Below are positions 22,646 to 31,425 of a stretch of 31,930 bases of DNA, piece after piece (the stretch's first letter is position 1; the number at the start of each line of letters is the position of its first letter). Below the pieces are notes generated by a model. It saw nothing but the letters and a program-made list of their open reading frames with translations. It was not told where the DNA came from and ran no database searches. Where the stretch lies: NCBI RefSeq assembly GCF_000717745.1, contig NZ_JOBH01000032.1, forward strand, positions 1 through 31,930, given 5' to 3'. The position numbers and the translations under genes are program-made. This DNA comes from Streptomyces violens (GTDB lineage Bacteria > Actinomycetota > Actinomycetes > Streptomycetales > Streptomycetaceae).

Positions 22646-23395
22646 TCATGCTTCGGGGCCGGCGAGGTCGTAGTCGTCCTGGGCGAGGGCACGCTCCAGG
22701 CGCTGTTCGGCGATGTTGGCGTAGTGGTCGGAGAGTTCGATGCCGATGAACTGTCGCCCTTCACGCAGGGCGGCGACGCCGGTGGAACCGGAGCCGGCGA
22801 AGGGGTCGAGGACGGTGCCGCCCTGGGGGCAGATCTTCACCAGTTCCTGCATCACCTCGGTGGGCTTCTGGGTGATGTGCACGCGGTCCTTGCGGGGCTG
22901 ACTGGCGGTGTAGAGGCCGGGGAGGTAGACGGGGTTGCGGTGGGGGTCGACCGGGCCCTTGGTGCCCCAGACGATGTACTCGCAGGACTGCTTCAGGCGG
23001 CCCTTCTGGGGGCGGGAGACCGGCTTGTGCCAAGAGGCGATCCCGCGCCAGGTCCATCCTGCGGCCTGGAGTGCGTCAGTGGTGGTGGGCAGCTGGCGCC
23101 AGTCGGTGAAGACCAGGGCGGTGCCGGACTCGACGGTGGCACGGTAGGACTCGGTCAGCAGCAGGGTGAGCCAGTACCCGTAGCTGCGCTGGTCGCGATT
23201 CTCTCCGGGGAAGTTGGCGAGGTTGTGCTCGGCGTCCGCAGCGGTGTACTTCGCCCGCGCGGTGCGCCCGGTGCGCTCGCTGCTGGTACGGCCGCCGGAG
23301 TTGTAGGGCGGGTCGGTAATCAGCGCGTCGACGCTGTTGTCGGGGAGTTCCGACAGCTTGGTCAGCGCGTCGCCGCAGTGCAGGGTGTAGGGCAT
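22646..23395 (-). CDS. Beta-class DNA methyltransferase (N4-cytosine/N6-adenine)
   Basis: A 249-residue S-adenosylmethionine-dependent DNA methyltransferase. Motif IV is ALITDPPYNSGG (DPPY at about 28-31), and motif I comes late as TVLDPFAGSGSTGVAALREG followed by FIGIELSDHYANIA. This IV-before-I order defines the beta class. DPPY is used by both N6-adenine and N4-cytosine enzymes, so the modified base cannot be decided. I start at ATG 23395 (MPYTLHCGDAL), where homology begins. No restriction endonuclease partner is adjacent, so it looks solitary. Lying next to conjugation genes, it may protect the element from host restriction. Confidence 0.88.
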   Translation of the reverse strand: MPYTLHCGDALTKLSELPDNSVDALITDPPYNSGGRTSSERTGRTARAKYTAADAEHNLANFPGENRDQRSYGYWLTLLLTESYRATVESGTALVFTDWRQLPTTTDALQAAGWTWRGIASWHKPVSRPQKGRLKQSCEYIVWGTKGPVDPHRNPVYLPGLYTASQPRKDRVHITQKPTEVMQELVKICPQGGTVLDPFAGSGSTGVAALREGRQFIGIELSDHYANIAEQRLERALAQDDYDLAGPEA

Positions 23396-23931
23396 TCCAG
23401 CTAGCTCTCTCTCAGGACACGGCGCACACGTTCCCCTTTCCACGAAGGGGTACGCGCGCCGGGAAGGCGCCCATCCCAGCGAGTTCGACGGGATAGGGCG
23501 AACGATCGCTGGAGAGTAGTCCAGCAATTACGGCCGCACCAAGCCAGGAAGACGCAGCTGGGAGAACTTCGGTTGGGTCGTTTGGTACGGCCGGAATCCA
23601 CCTCTACAGTCTCGGCGTGTTCATCGGACGGAGCACCTATCCGTCTGCTTGAACTGTGCTGGTGCGTGTTGCCTCGCCCAATCCGGCCGCAGTCGGCACT
23701 TCGTAGATGTCCCCGGGCGGAATGAATGGAATTGCCGTATGTGGCGTCTGAGATTACCAGCGCGGCTTGCTGCCGCACCTTGCCGAGCGGCCCGGTGGCC
23801 GGGTGAGAACAGGACCCGGCCACGGTTCGGCCACGCCTTTTCTGGTTCTCATTCTCGACCGGTGTGGTGCGGGTGACCTCTTCGACGAGAGCGCCCGCGC
23901 TCACCACTTACACATACATAAGGAGTTGCCG
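23396..23931. other. Region upstream of the conjugation operon, no gene recognised
   Basis: About 535 bp with no supported gene; the long minus-strand frame here has no family blocks. It must hold the promoters of the methyltransferase (left) and of the conjugation operon (right), but no unambiguous -35/-10 pair was found. Confidence 0.4.
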
Positions 23932-24006
23932 ATGCGGCCTCCCCTGAAATGCCCGGCGTCAACGCCCGGCATACGAACCGCCGCTCATCCTGGTCCATGC
24001 TCGTGA
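23932..24006 (+). CDS. Short leader ORF coupled to the C40 peptidase gene
   Basis: A 24-codon frame (MRPPLKCPASTPGIRTAAHP...) with the best ribosome site in the area, AAGGAG, 7 bp before its ATG. Its TGA (24004-24006) lies just inside the start of the next gene (ATG 23997), in a different frame, so ribosomes ending here could restart on the downstream gene, whose own ribosome site is poor. Whether the peptide itself matters is unknown. Confidence 0.35.
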   Translation: MRPPLKCPASTPGIRTAAHPGPCS

Positions 24007-25131
24007 ACAAGACCGTGCTGGTCATCGGCGCGGTGGTGGCCGCGCCGATGCTGCTGATCGCCCCGCTGGTGATGGCCGTGGCCGGTGCGCACAGCGCCGA
24101 GGCTGCCTGTAAAAGACGGCGTGGGCGACGGCGTTGATGCGGCGACGGTCGCGAAACAGGTCCGTTCGCTCCTGAAGAGCAGCAAGGCCGGTTCGGTCCA
24201 CGTCACCGGGCTCGGGGCGCCCAAGGAGCAGATTCCGAATGCGCAGAAGATCCAGGCCACCGGCGTCGCGCTGAAGGTGCCGGCCCGGGGGCAGGTGGTC
24301 GCACTGGCCACGGCCCTGCAGGAGTCGGGCCTGCGGAACCTTAATTACGGTGACCGGGACTCGCTCGGCATGTTCCAGCAGCGCCCGAGCCAGGGCTGGG
24401 GGACGCCGGCGCAGGTGCGGGATCCGGTGCACGCGTCGAGGACGTTTTACGAGCACCTGAAGAAGGTCTCGGGCTGGCAATCGATGACCATTGCGCAAGC
24501 CGCGCAGTCCGTGCAGGCCAGCGCCCAGCCCGACGCGTACGCGAAGTGGGAGCCACTGGCCACCGCACTGCAGAAGGCACTGGCCCACTCCCTCCACCAC
24601 GACGCCCCTGGCACAGAAACCGCGAAGGGCAACAACTCCCTCGCCCCCGGCATCGGGCAATGCGGGAGCGAGGACGGTTCGTCGTTCGGCCCTATCCCAA
24701 AGGGGGCCATGCCGAAGGGCTACACGATCCCGGCCGACGCCTCGAAGCCGATTCGCCGTGCGATCCGGTGGGGCCTGGGGCAGCTGGGGACGCCGTACCA
24801 GTGGGGCGGGTCGTGCGCGCACGCGCACGGCAAGGACCTGATGGGCCGGTGCGACTGCTCCAGCCTCATGCAGGCGTCTTACAAGGCCGGCGGCATCACG
24901 CTCTCCCGGACAACGTATACACAGGTCAAGGAGGGTAAGGCGGTCAGCCAGGACCGGTTGAAGACCGGGGACCTGCTCTTCACAGAGGGCTCGGCCGCCC
25001 GGCCGGAGCACGTCGGGATGTACATCGGGCACGGCCTGATCCTGCAGGCCCCGCACACCGGCGATGTCGTGAAGATCTCCCGGCTCGCGGAATGGCGTCC
25101 CTCCCTCCTCGCAGCCCGCCGCGTCGCCTGA
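23997..25131 (+). CDS. Conjugation-associated lytic transglycosylase / C40 (NlpC/P60) peptidase, frame broken near 24111
   Basis: A VirB1-like wall-remodelling enzyme of conjugation systems. The N-terminal frame from ATG 23997 encodes a signal anchor (MLVNKTVLVIGAVVAAPMLL, then IAPLVMAVAG). After AHSAEAAC it shifts +1 at TGT AAA AGA C (24108-24117) into the frame KDGVGDGVDAATVAKQV, which runs to 25131. Domain 1 is lysozyme-like transglycosylase (ALATALQESGLRNLNYGDRD, SLGMFQQRPSQGWGTP; catalytic Glu in LQES). Domain 2 is NlpC/P60 (GTPYQWGGSC, CDCSSLMQASYKAGG with the catalytic Cys, and EHVGMYIGHGL with the His). One A fewer in the A4 run would restore a single frame, so this is a mutation, a sequencing error, or +1 frameshifting at the rare AGA codon. 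Confidence 0.8.
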
Positions 25132-25204
25132 ACCACATCTCTCTTCCTCTTTCCCTTTCCACCGCTTCCGGGCTGTTCGCATGCCCGGGTTCACAGGAGT
25201 TCTC

Positions 25205-25513
25205 TTGAAGCTCACCCAGCACTTTCAGTACCTGGCCTACGACCCAGGTGTGCACCCGAAGGAGGGTGGCCTGCCGGGCCTCGGCGTGTTGAAGAACGTC
25301 ATGGGCTCGATCAACCTTTTCGGCATCATCGCTGTCGTCGGCGCTCTGGCGATCTCGGCGCTGATCTGGGCCTGGGGCCACCACTCCGGTGGCCATCAGG
25401 CCGAGCAGAACGGCAAGAAGGGCGTCACGGTGGCGGCCGGATGCGCTCTGTTGCTCGGTGCGGCCAACGGCATTGTTGCCTTTTTCTCGGCGATGGGGAC
25501 GCAGGTCCACTGA
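25205..25513 (+). CDS. DUF6112 family small membrane protein of the conjugation cluster
   Basis: A 102-residue protein. I use TTG 25205 as the start because ACAGGAG lies just upstream and KLTQHFQYLAYDPGVHP follows. Two transmembrane segments are seen: INLFGIIAVVGALAISALIW and TVAAGCALLLGAANGIVAFF, with a short basic loop (QAEQNGKKG) between. This small two-helix architecture and its position before the VirB8/VirB6-like genes resemble VirB2/TrbC-type subunits; the family in Streptomyces is DUF6112. Its TGA overlaps the next ATG (TGATG). Confidence 0.75.
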   Translation: MKLTQHFQYLAYDPGVHPKEGGLPGLGVLKNVMGSINLFGIIAVVGALAISALIWAWGHHSGGHQAEQNGKKGVTVAAGCALLLGAANGIVAFFSAMGTQVH

Positions 25514-26193
25514 TGCCGAAGCAGCAATTCCCCACCGACTGCGAGCGGCCAGCGAACTCCTCCGCGGTGGCGCGGCGTGCGGTGATGGTCGGCGTCATCC
25601 TGGCGGTACTGGCGGGCGTCGCCGGCCTGGTCGGCTACCTCACCCGCACCGAGGCCCCGAAACCACCACCCACCTCCGACTCACACTCCACTCCCCCGGC
25701 ACCGCATGAGACGCCGGATCCCGGTGCCCGGGGCACTGTGGCGAAGCCGCCGCACACCGACGACCCCATCGTCTTCGCGAAGGCGGCGACGAAGGCGCTG
25801 TGGTCGTACGACACCCGGCACGTCTCCCGCGCCGAGCATCTGTCCGGGCTCAAGGAATGGATGACGGATGAGAAGCGGTACCGCGACTGGAAGTCGGTGA
25901 GCGGGCAAGTGCCAGGAAAGGCGCTGTGGACGCGGATGCATGACAACGCCCAGCACGCCTCTGCCTCGATCGAGGAGGGCCATCTGCCGGAGGCGTTCAA
26001 GACCGCCATGGCCCAGGACCCGGGCGCGATCACGCAGGCGTACGTCTACGCCGTCACCGTCACCGGCAAGCAGTCCATCGCCTGGAAGCACGGCGGCTCC
26101 GGTGCGGAACCCCGCCAGGTCACACTCGCGGTCCAGTGTCGGCCCCACCACGACTGCGCCCTGTCCGGCGTACTGCCGGAGGTCGCCCCATGA
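25513..26193 (+). CDS. VirB8/TcpC-like conjugal transfer protein
   Basis: A 226-residue bitopic membrane protein. A short basic N-terminus precedes one transmembrane helix (VMVGVILAVLAGVAGLVGYL, about 30-49). A Pro/Thr-rich linker leads to an extracytoplasmic domain of about 130 residues (FAKAATKALWSYDTRHVSRA; KALWTRMHDN; AQDPGAITQAYVYAVTVTGK). A TM anchor plus an NTF2-like domain is the VirB8/TcpC architecture of Gram-positive type IV secretion scaffolds. The start overlaps the DUF6112 stop, and the stop overlaps a micro-ORF at 26190. Assignment rests on architecture and context. Confidence 0.65.
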   Translation: MPKQQFPTDCERPANSSAVARRAVMVGVILAVLAGVAGLVGYLTRTEAPKPPPTSDSHSTPPAPHETPDPGARGTVAKPPHTDDPIVFAKAATKALWSYDTRHVSRAEHLSGLKEWMTDEKRYRDWKSVSGQVPGKALWTRMHDNAQHASASIEEGHLPEAFKTAMAQDPGAITQAYVYAVTVTGKQSIAWKHGGSGAEPRQVTLAVQCRPHHDCALSGVLPEVAP

Positions 26194-26237
26194 CCACCGC
26201 TGATCTGCTGAAGGAGGTGGCCGGTGGGTGCCTGTGA
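26190..26237 (+). CDS. 15-codon micro-ORF overlapping the VirB6-like gene start
   Basis: MTTADLLKEVAGGCL starts with ATGA overlapping the VirB8-like stop and ends 11 bp into the next gene. Its codons KEV contain the AAGGAGGTG ribosome site of that gene. It may only carry ribosomes across the junction; no function is proposed for the peptide. Confidence 0.25.
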   Translation: MTTADLLKEVAGGCL

Positions 26238-27612
26238 CCTTCCCCTGATGAATCACGTGTGTGGGGCTGTCGGCGGTGTGGTCGGTAAGACCGGTGAGGC
26301 CGTCACCAGCGGTATCGGGGCCTGGATCGCCAAGTCGATGGGGGAGGTCGCCCAGTCCGCCACCGACCTGGCCTCCCGGGCCGTGGACAAGACCACCGCC
26401 GTCGATCTGAACGCCGAGTGGTTCCGCCACAACTACGAGCTGATCCTGCCGATCGGCTTGGTGCTCACCGTCGGCACTTTCTGCCTCCAGCTCACCCGTG
26501 CCGCCTGGCGCCGGGACGAACGCGCCCTCGCCCAGGCGGCGTTCGGGACGATGACCGGTATCTTCTTCGCCTTCGCCTCGATCGCCTGCACCACCGTCGC
26601 CCTCACCGTCACCGACGCCCTGAGCGCGGGCCTCTTCAAGGCCGCCAACAGCTCCATCGACGATGCGATCCGCCGCGTGGTCAAGGTGAACGAGCTGGGG
26701 GCGATGTACGGCCTGGGCTGGGGCGTGCCCGCCATCGTCGCGCTGGGCTGCGCGGTGGGGGCGTTCCTCTACTGGGCGGTGATGGTTGCGCGCAAGGTCG
26801 GCATCCTGGTCCTGGTCACCCTGGCGGTGTTCGCGGGTGCCGGCGGGGGCTGGGAGGTGGCCAAGCGCTGGCGCCGGGGCTGGATCGAGGCCACCGCCAC
26901 GCTGGTCGTCTCCAAACTGCTGATGACGATCGTGTTCCTGCTCGGCGTCTCTGCCATGGGCAAGTCCGACGCCCATGGCGGGCTCGGTGCGCTCTCGGAT
27001 GCGATGGCCGGCATCGTGGTGATGGTCCTGGTGCTGCTGTGCCCGTACGCGACGTACAAGTTCGTGCACTGGGCCTCCGACGGCGGCGGCCACGATGACC
27101 TGCACCGCACCGGCGTCGCCGGCATGGGCACGGCTGCCGGTGCAGCGAGGACCGCGGGGCAGCTGGCGCTGCAGGCCAAGACCGCTGGCATCGCACCGCA
27201 GGGCCCGGCGAAGGCGCCTGGGCAGGGCGCGGGCGGCGTGGTCTCGGGCATCGACCCCACCGGTGGCTCCAGCGGTGGGAAACCGAAGCAGACTCGCTTC
27301 CGGTACGGCGAGAACCCCCACGCGGCCGGTGACAAGGGCCGCGCCCTCGTCCGTCGTCCCCCGACCGGCGGCGACCGCGGCCAGCCCCTCATCCGCCGCC
27401 CGGGCCAGGAGTCCGCAGGGGGCACGAATGCGGCGCCCGTCTCCTCCGCTCCGACACCCGAAGGCGCCGCGGGCGGTGGGTCCGGCGCCGCTGCGCAGGG
27501 TTACTCCCGTCGGCCCAGCAGCTCGCCTCCGGCGGCCGGGCCCGCTCCCCAGGGCGGCGCGACACCGCAGCGGTGGGTCGGCCCCAGCCCACCACACAAG
27601 CCGGGCACCTGA
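26224..27612 (+). CDS. VirB6/TrbL-like polytopic membrane protein
   Basis: A 462-residue channel-core candidate for the type IV secretion machine. GTG 26224 follows a near-perfect AAGGAGGTG. About six hydrophobic segments are seen between residues 75 and 290 (LILPIGLVLTVGTFCLQL; GIFFAFASIACTTVALTV; GWGVPAIVALGCAVGAFLYW; VGILVLVTLAVFAGAGGG; LVVSKLLMTIVFLLGVSA; GIVVMVLVLLCPYATYKF). These are followed by a long Gly/Pro/Ala-rich cytoplasmic tail of about 160 residues. Polytopic core plus disordered tail is typical of TrbL/VirB6 proteins in actinobacterial elements. It lies between the VirB8-like and SCO6880 genes. Confidence 0.75.
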   Translation: MGACDLPLMNHVCGAVGGVVGKTGEAVTSGIGAWIAKSMGEVAQSATDLASRAVDKTTAVDLNAEWFRHNYELILPIGLVLTVGTFCLQLTRAAWRRDERALAQAAFGTMTGIFFAFASIACTTVALTVTDALSAGLFKAANSSIDDAIRRVVKVNELGAMYGLGWGVPAIVALGCAVGAFLYWAVMVARKVGILVLVTLAVFAGAGGGWEVAKRWRRGWIEATATLVVSKLLMTIVFLLGVSAMGKSDAHGGLGALSDAMAGIVVMVLVLLCPYATYKFVHWASDGGGHDDLHRTGVAGMGTAAGAARTAGQLALQAKTAGIAPQGPAKAPGQGAGGVVSGIDPTGGSSGGKPKQTRFRYGENPHAAGDKGRALVRRPPTGGDRGQPLIRRPGQESAGGTNAAPVSSAPTPEGAAGGGSGAAAQGYSRRPSSSPPAAGPAPQGGATPQRWVGPSPPHKPGT

Positions 27613-27702
27613 CCCGGCTTCCCCGGGGCGGGCGCCGACCCGCATCGTGCCCGCCCCGGGCCCTCCCCTCTTTCCTTCGTTCATGTTCTAGGACTGCTCG
27701 CC

Positions 27703-29178
27703 ATGACCTCCGACTTTTCCACCCCAGGTGGCCCGGCCACAGTGAAGTTCCCCCACCGCACCCGTCGCGGCGTCCTGATGGGGCTGACGGCCCCGCAGCT
27801 GACCGGCGTCGCGGCGACCGGCCTGCTGCTCCTCGCCGTGCTGCTGGCCTCCGGTCTCGTCGGCGCCTTGAAACTCATACCGGCTTGGGCCGTGCTGCTG
27901 GCGGCGGTCTTCGTCCGACACCGGGGCCGGTCGCTGGCCGACTGGACCCCCATCGCCCTGCGGTACATCCTGCGCCGTATGCGCGGGCAGCTGCTGTGGC
28001 TGGCCCGGCCCGCCACCCGGCCGCGCCGCGAAGGGCTGCTGCATCTGCCGGGCACGGCCGCCTCGCTACGGGTGGTCTCCTCCGCCAACAGGCGTCTGGG
28101 TGCCGTGCACGACCCGCACCAGGCCACGCTCACCGCAGTGGTACGGGTGTCGGCTCGCGCCTTCGCGTTGCTGGATCCGGCAGCGCAGTCGGCGAACGTG
28201 GCCGGCTGGGGCCGCACCCTGGCCGCGCTCGCCCGCACCGGTCACATCGCCCGCATCCAGGTCCTGGAGCGCACCGTCCCCGACTCCGGCGACGCGCTCC
28301 ACCGCTACTGGACCGAACACGGCGACGCCGACGCCCCGCTGGCCGCCGACGGCGTATACCGGGACCTGATCGAGGCCGCCGGACCGGCCGCCGCCCCGCA
28401 CGAGGCGTACGTCGCGCTCGCGCTCGATATGAAGGCGGCCCGCCGCCTGATCAACCAGGCCGGCGGTGGTTTGGCCGGCGCCTTCGCCGTCCTGACACAG
28501 CTGACCTCCACCTTCGACCAGGCCGCGCGAACCGCAGGACTCACCCCGGAGCCGTGGCTGGCAGCCGAGGAGGTCGCGGCGGTGACCCGCACCGCATACG
28601 ACCCGGCCGCCTCAGCCGCGCTGGATCACTGGTCGGACACCGGCTCCCCGCAGGCGGATCCCGCGGCTGCCGGACCGGTGGTGATGGTGGAAAAGAGCGA
28701 CCGCATCACCACCGACTCCGCGCACCACGCCACGTACTGGATCGAGAACTGGCCCCGCATCGAAACCAGCCCCGGCTTCCTGCACCAGCTGCTGTTCACC
28801 TCCGGCGTACGCCGCACCCTCTCCCTCAGCTACGAGCCCAAGGGCCTGGACGCGGCCCTCAAGGACGTGCAGCGCAAGAAGGCATCCGTCATCGCCGATG
28901 CCGCCGAGCGCGCCCGCAAGGGCCAAGTCGAATCTGAAGAGAACAGCGTCGAGTACGCCGACATCAAGGACCGCGAACGCCAGCTCATCGCCGGCCACGC
29001 CGATGTCGCCCTCACCGGACTGCTCACCGTCTCCGCTCAGACGGACGAGGAGCTGAACTCCGCCTGCACGGCCATCGAGACCGCCGCCGTCTCTGCCATG
29101 ACCGACCTGCGACGGCTGACTTGGCAGCAGGCCGAAGCCTTCACCACCGCCGCCCTCCCCCTCGCCCATCGTCCCTGA
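27703..29178 (+). CDS. SCO6880 family protein (PrgI-like membrane part + VirB4 N-terminal-like domain)
   Basis: A 491-residue protein of the SCO6880 family. Two adjacent transmembrane helices (about 35-70: GVAATGLLLLAVLLASGLVG and IPAWAVLLAAVFV) follow a short N-terminus, as in PrgI-type subunits. The rest is soluble. Its C-terminal third (PGFLHQLLFTSGVRRTLSLS, RERQLIAGHADVALTGLLTV, LRRLTWQQAEAFTTAALPL) follows the end of the VirB4/CagE N-terminal domain, where G.h......v.a...eEL... leads to QQ..AF...LPL. No Walker motifs are present. The ATPase half is encoded separately at 29687, so this looks like the N-terminal half of a split VirB4. Confidence 0.8.
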   Translation: MTSDFSTPGGPATVKFPHRTRRGVLMGLTAPQLTGVAATGLLLLAVLLASGLVGALKLIPAWAVLLAAVFVRHRGRSLADWTPIALRYILRRMRGQLLWLARPATRPRREGLLHLPGTAASLRVVSSANRRLGAVHDPHQATLTAVVRVSARAFALLDPAAQSANVAGWGRTLAALARTGHIARIQVLERTVPDSGDALHRYWTEHGDADAPLAADGVYRDLIEAAGPAAAPHEAYVALALDMKAARRLINQAGGGLAGAFAVLTQLTSTFDQAARTAGLTPEPWLAAEEVAAVTRTAYDPAASAALDHWSDTGSPQADPAAAGPVVMVEKSDRITTDSAHHATYWIENWPRIETSPGFLHQLLFTSGVRRTLSLSYEPKGLDAALKDVQRKKASVIADAAERARKGQVESEENSVEYADIKDRERQLIAGHADVALTGLLTVSAQTDEELNSACTAIETAAVSAMTDLRRLTWQQAEAFTTAALPLAHRP

Positions 29179-29200
29179 ACCACCCGATCAAAGGCCCCTA

Positions 29201-29653
29201 ATGCCGTTCGACCCGCTGCCCGAACCGGCCGATGACTTCGTGCCGTTCGCCACTGCGGCCCTGGATTTCCACCGCTCCCTCAACCTCCCAGACGCCCAGG
29301 TACCCGCCAGCCGCACCGAGCTGGACGCCCTGCACGCCCACCTCACCGCCCTCTATGGACTGCTGGACTCCCACACCGTCCGCACCCGGCCGGTCGCGCC
29401 AGTCGAGGGTGACCACCTGCGGGCGGTCCGGATCCGGCTGTGGCAGGCCGCCGATCACCTCCACAACGCCTTCCACGCCGCGCCCCGCCCAGACGGCCTG
29501 GCCACGAGCCGGGAGGCGCGCCGGGCTCGGCTCCCCGAAGGCGCGCCCGACCTCACCATCTGTCGGCGCCATCTCGCCACAGCCACGCGAGTGCGCCGCG
29601 ACCACACACCGGCCGATCTCCACGCCCCCGTCACCGGCCTCACCCGCCACTGA
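29201..29653 (+). CDS. DUF6238 family protein
   Basis: A 150-residue soluble protein whose opening MPFDPLPEPADDFVPFATAA and LDALHAHLTALYGLLDSHT I recognise as the DUF6238 family, found in Streptomyces conjugation clusters. It is mostly helical and Arg/His-rich, with a conserved LWQAADHLHNAFHAAPRPDG block. No catalytic motif or membrane segment is visible. It sits 22 bp after SCO6880 and 33 bp before the VirB4 ATPase, so it probably supports or bridges the two. Confidence 0.75.
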   Translation: MPFDPLPEPADDFVPFATAALDFHRSLNLPDAQVPASRTELDALHAHLTALYGLLDSHTVRTRPVAPVEGDHLRAVRIRLWQAADHLHNAFHAAPRPDGLATSREARRARLPEGAPDLTICRRHLATATRVRRDHTPADLHAPVTGLTRH

Positions 29654-29686
29654 TCTGCCGCTCACCGACAGGAAGTACCGCTGAGC

Positions 29687-31192
29687 ATGCCCGTTCCCCG
29701 GCCCCGCGCCACTGCCAGTCCGCTCTACACGCCCCGCAAGGCCGACCGCCGCACACGCCGTACGGCGCGGGAGCAGTTCACATCCGCCCGCGAACAGGCA
29801 TGGCATGCCTCCCGGCCGCCGGCCCGAACCACCGGCCCCGGCGTCGATCCACAGCTACGGGCCACCTACGCGCCGGCCGGGCGGCCCGGCCCAGCTTCCG
29901 CCCGCGGCGGCCACCTCAAGCTGCCCCCTCACCGGATGACCACCGCCACTGCCTCCGGGGCCTACCCCTTCCTCGCCGAGGGCGGGCTCGGCTCCCAGGG
30001 CATCTATGTCGGCTACGACGTGCACGCCGAGGGCGCCTTCGTCTATGACCCCTTCGCCCTCTACGGCAAGCTCGATGGGTTCACCAACCCCAACATCCTG
30101 CTGGCCGGGATCATCGGCATGGGCAAGTCGGCCCTGGCCAAGTCCCTCGCGGTCCGTGCCGTCGCCTTCGGTTACAAGATCTACGTTCCGTGCGACCCCA
30201 AGGGCGAGTGGTCCGTCGTCGCCCGCGAACTGGGCGGGCAGACCATCGCCCTCGGCCCCGGTCTCCCAGGACGCCTCAACCCCCTGGACGCGCCGTCCCG
30301 GCCCCGCGGGGCCAGCGCGGAGGACTGGCGCACCGAGGTCCGCAAGCGTCGCCTGCTCCTCCTCGGTTCTCTCGCGAAAACCGTGCTGCGACGCGAGCTG
30401 CATCCCATGGAGCACACCGCACTCGACGTCGCCCTCGACCAGACAGTGGCCCACGCCGAAGCAAATGGCACCACGCCGCTGCTGGGCCAGGTCGCCCATG
30501 TCCTCGGCTACCCCCAGCAGCTCGACGCTGCAGCTGGCGAGACGCCTGGACGTCTCGGACACGCGGCCGAGGACCTCGCCCACGCCCTGCGTCGCATGGT
30601 CCACGGCGACCTGGAGGGCCTCTTCGATGCCCCGTCGACGGTCGCCTTCGACGCGGCCGCGCCGATGCTGTCCATCGACCTCTCCCGCCTCGGTGGCACG
30701 GGTGATGACACCGCCCTCGTCCTGGCCATGACCTGCGCCTCCGCCTGGATGGAATCCGCCCTGGCTGACCCGGATGCCGGGCGGCGGTGGGTGATCTACG
30801 ACGAAGCCTGGCGCGTCATGCGGCACGCCGCCCTGCTGGAGCGCATGCAGTCCCAGTGGAAGCTCAGCCGCGGCCTCGGCATCGCCAACATGATGGTCAT
30901 CCACCGCCTCTCCGACCTCCTAGCCGCAGGCGACGCCGGCTCACGCGGCCGAGCCCTGGCAGAAGGACTGCTCACCGACTGCTCCACCCGCATCATCTAC
31001 CGCCAGGAAGCCGACCAACTCCACTCCGCCGCCACCCTCCTCGGGCTCACCGGTGTCGAGACGCAGGCGGTGTCCGCTCTGACGAAGGGCCGCGGCTTGT
31101 GGAAGGTCGCAGGCCGCTCCTTCATCACCCAACACCTGCTCCATCCGCGGGAACGCGAGCTGTTCGATACGGATGCTCGAATGTACGCCTGA
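29687..31192 (+). CDS. VirB4-like type IV secretion ATPase (C-terminal half)
   Basis: A 501-residue ATPase starting at ATG 29687 after AGGAAG. After a disordered basic N-terminus (1-80), the ATPase core begins YPFLAEGGLGSQGIYVGYD. Walker A is LLAGIIGMGKSALAKS (about 138-153), followed by IYVPCDPKGEWSVVARELGG. Walker B is RRWVIYDEAWRVM in the last third, with QSQWKLSRGLGIANMMVIHR after it, as in VirB4/TraC proteins. It lacks the VirB4 N-terminal domain, which appears to be supplied by SCO6880. It is the last conjugation gene before the IS; a VirD4-type coupling protein would be expected next and is not seen. Confidence 0.85.
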   Translation: MPVPRPRATASPLYTPRKADRRTRRTAREQFTSAREQAWHASRPPARTTGPGVDPQLRATYAPAGRPGPASARGGHLKLPPHRMTTATASGAYPFLAEGGLGSQGIYVGYDVHAEGAFVYDPFALYGKLDGFTNPNILLAGIIGMGKSALAKSLAVRAVAFGYKIYVPCDPKGEWSVVARELGGQTIALGPGLPGRLNPLDAPSRPRGASAEDWRTEVRKRRLLLLGSLAKTVLRRELHPMEHTALDVALDQTVAHAEANGTTPLLGQVAHVLGYPQQLDAAAGETPGRLGHAAEDLAHALRRMVHGDLEGLFDAPSTVAFDAAAPMLSIDLSRLGGTGDDTALVLAMTCASAWMESALADPDAGRRWVIYDEAWRVMRHAALLERMQSQWKLSRGLGIANMMVIHRLSDLLAAGDAGSRGRALAEGLLTDCSTRIIYRQEADQLHSAATLLGLTGVETQAVSALTKGRGLWKVAGRSFITQHLLHPRERELFDTDARMYA

Positions 31193-31425
31193 CCAGCGGT
31201 CAAGCCGACTTGGGTGGAGGCAACGCTCAGGCTCAGACCTGGCAGTTACCCATGGGGGCACGGCTTCTACCGGTGCCGGTCGGCCGTAGCAGGTGTGTGC
31301 TTTTGTCGATCATCTCCGGCCCGGTGGCACTCAGTTGGTAAGGGAAGGTGTGCCGATGGCGCTGTCTTTCGTCAGTGAAGGTAGTCGCTCGGCTTGCGCA
31401 GACCTGTGTGGACTAAGGGGTCCTT
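31193..31425. other. Gap between VirB4 gene and IS element
   Basis: About 230 bp with no gene. The AAGGGGTCCTTTCAG around 31415-31429 next to the transposase stop may be the terminal inverted repeat of the IS. The other end lies outside the window, so this cannot be confirmed. Confidence 0.35.

Noticed and set aside
23401..23907. 168-codon minus-strand ORF
   Set aside because: No recognisable blocks or good ribosome site, and poor codon pattern; treated as upstream non-coding DNA.
25681..27684. Minus-strand ORF of 667 codons
   Set aside because: Antisense shadow of the VirB8-like and VirB6-like genes; Gly/Arg-rich and without domains.
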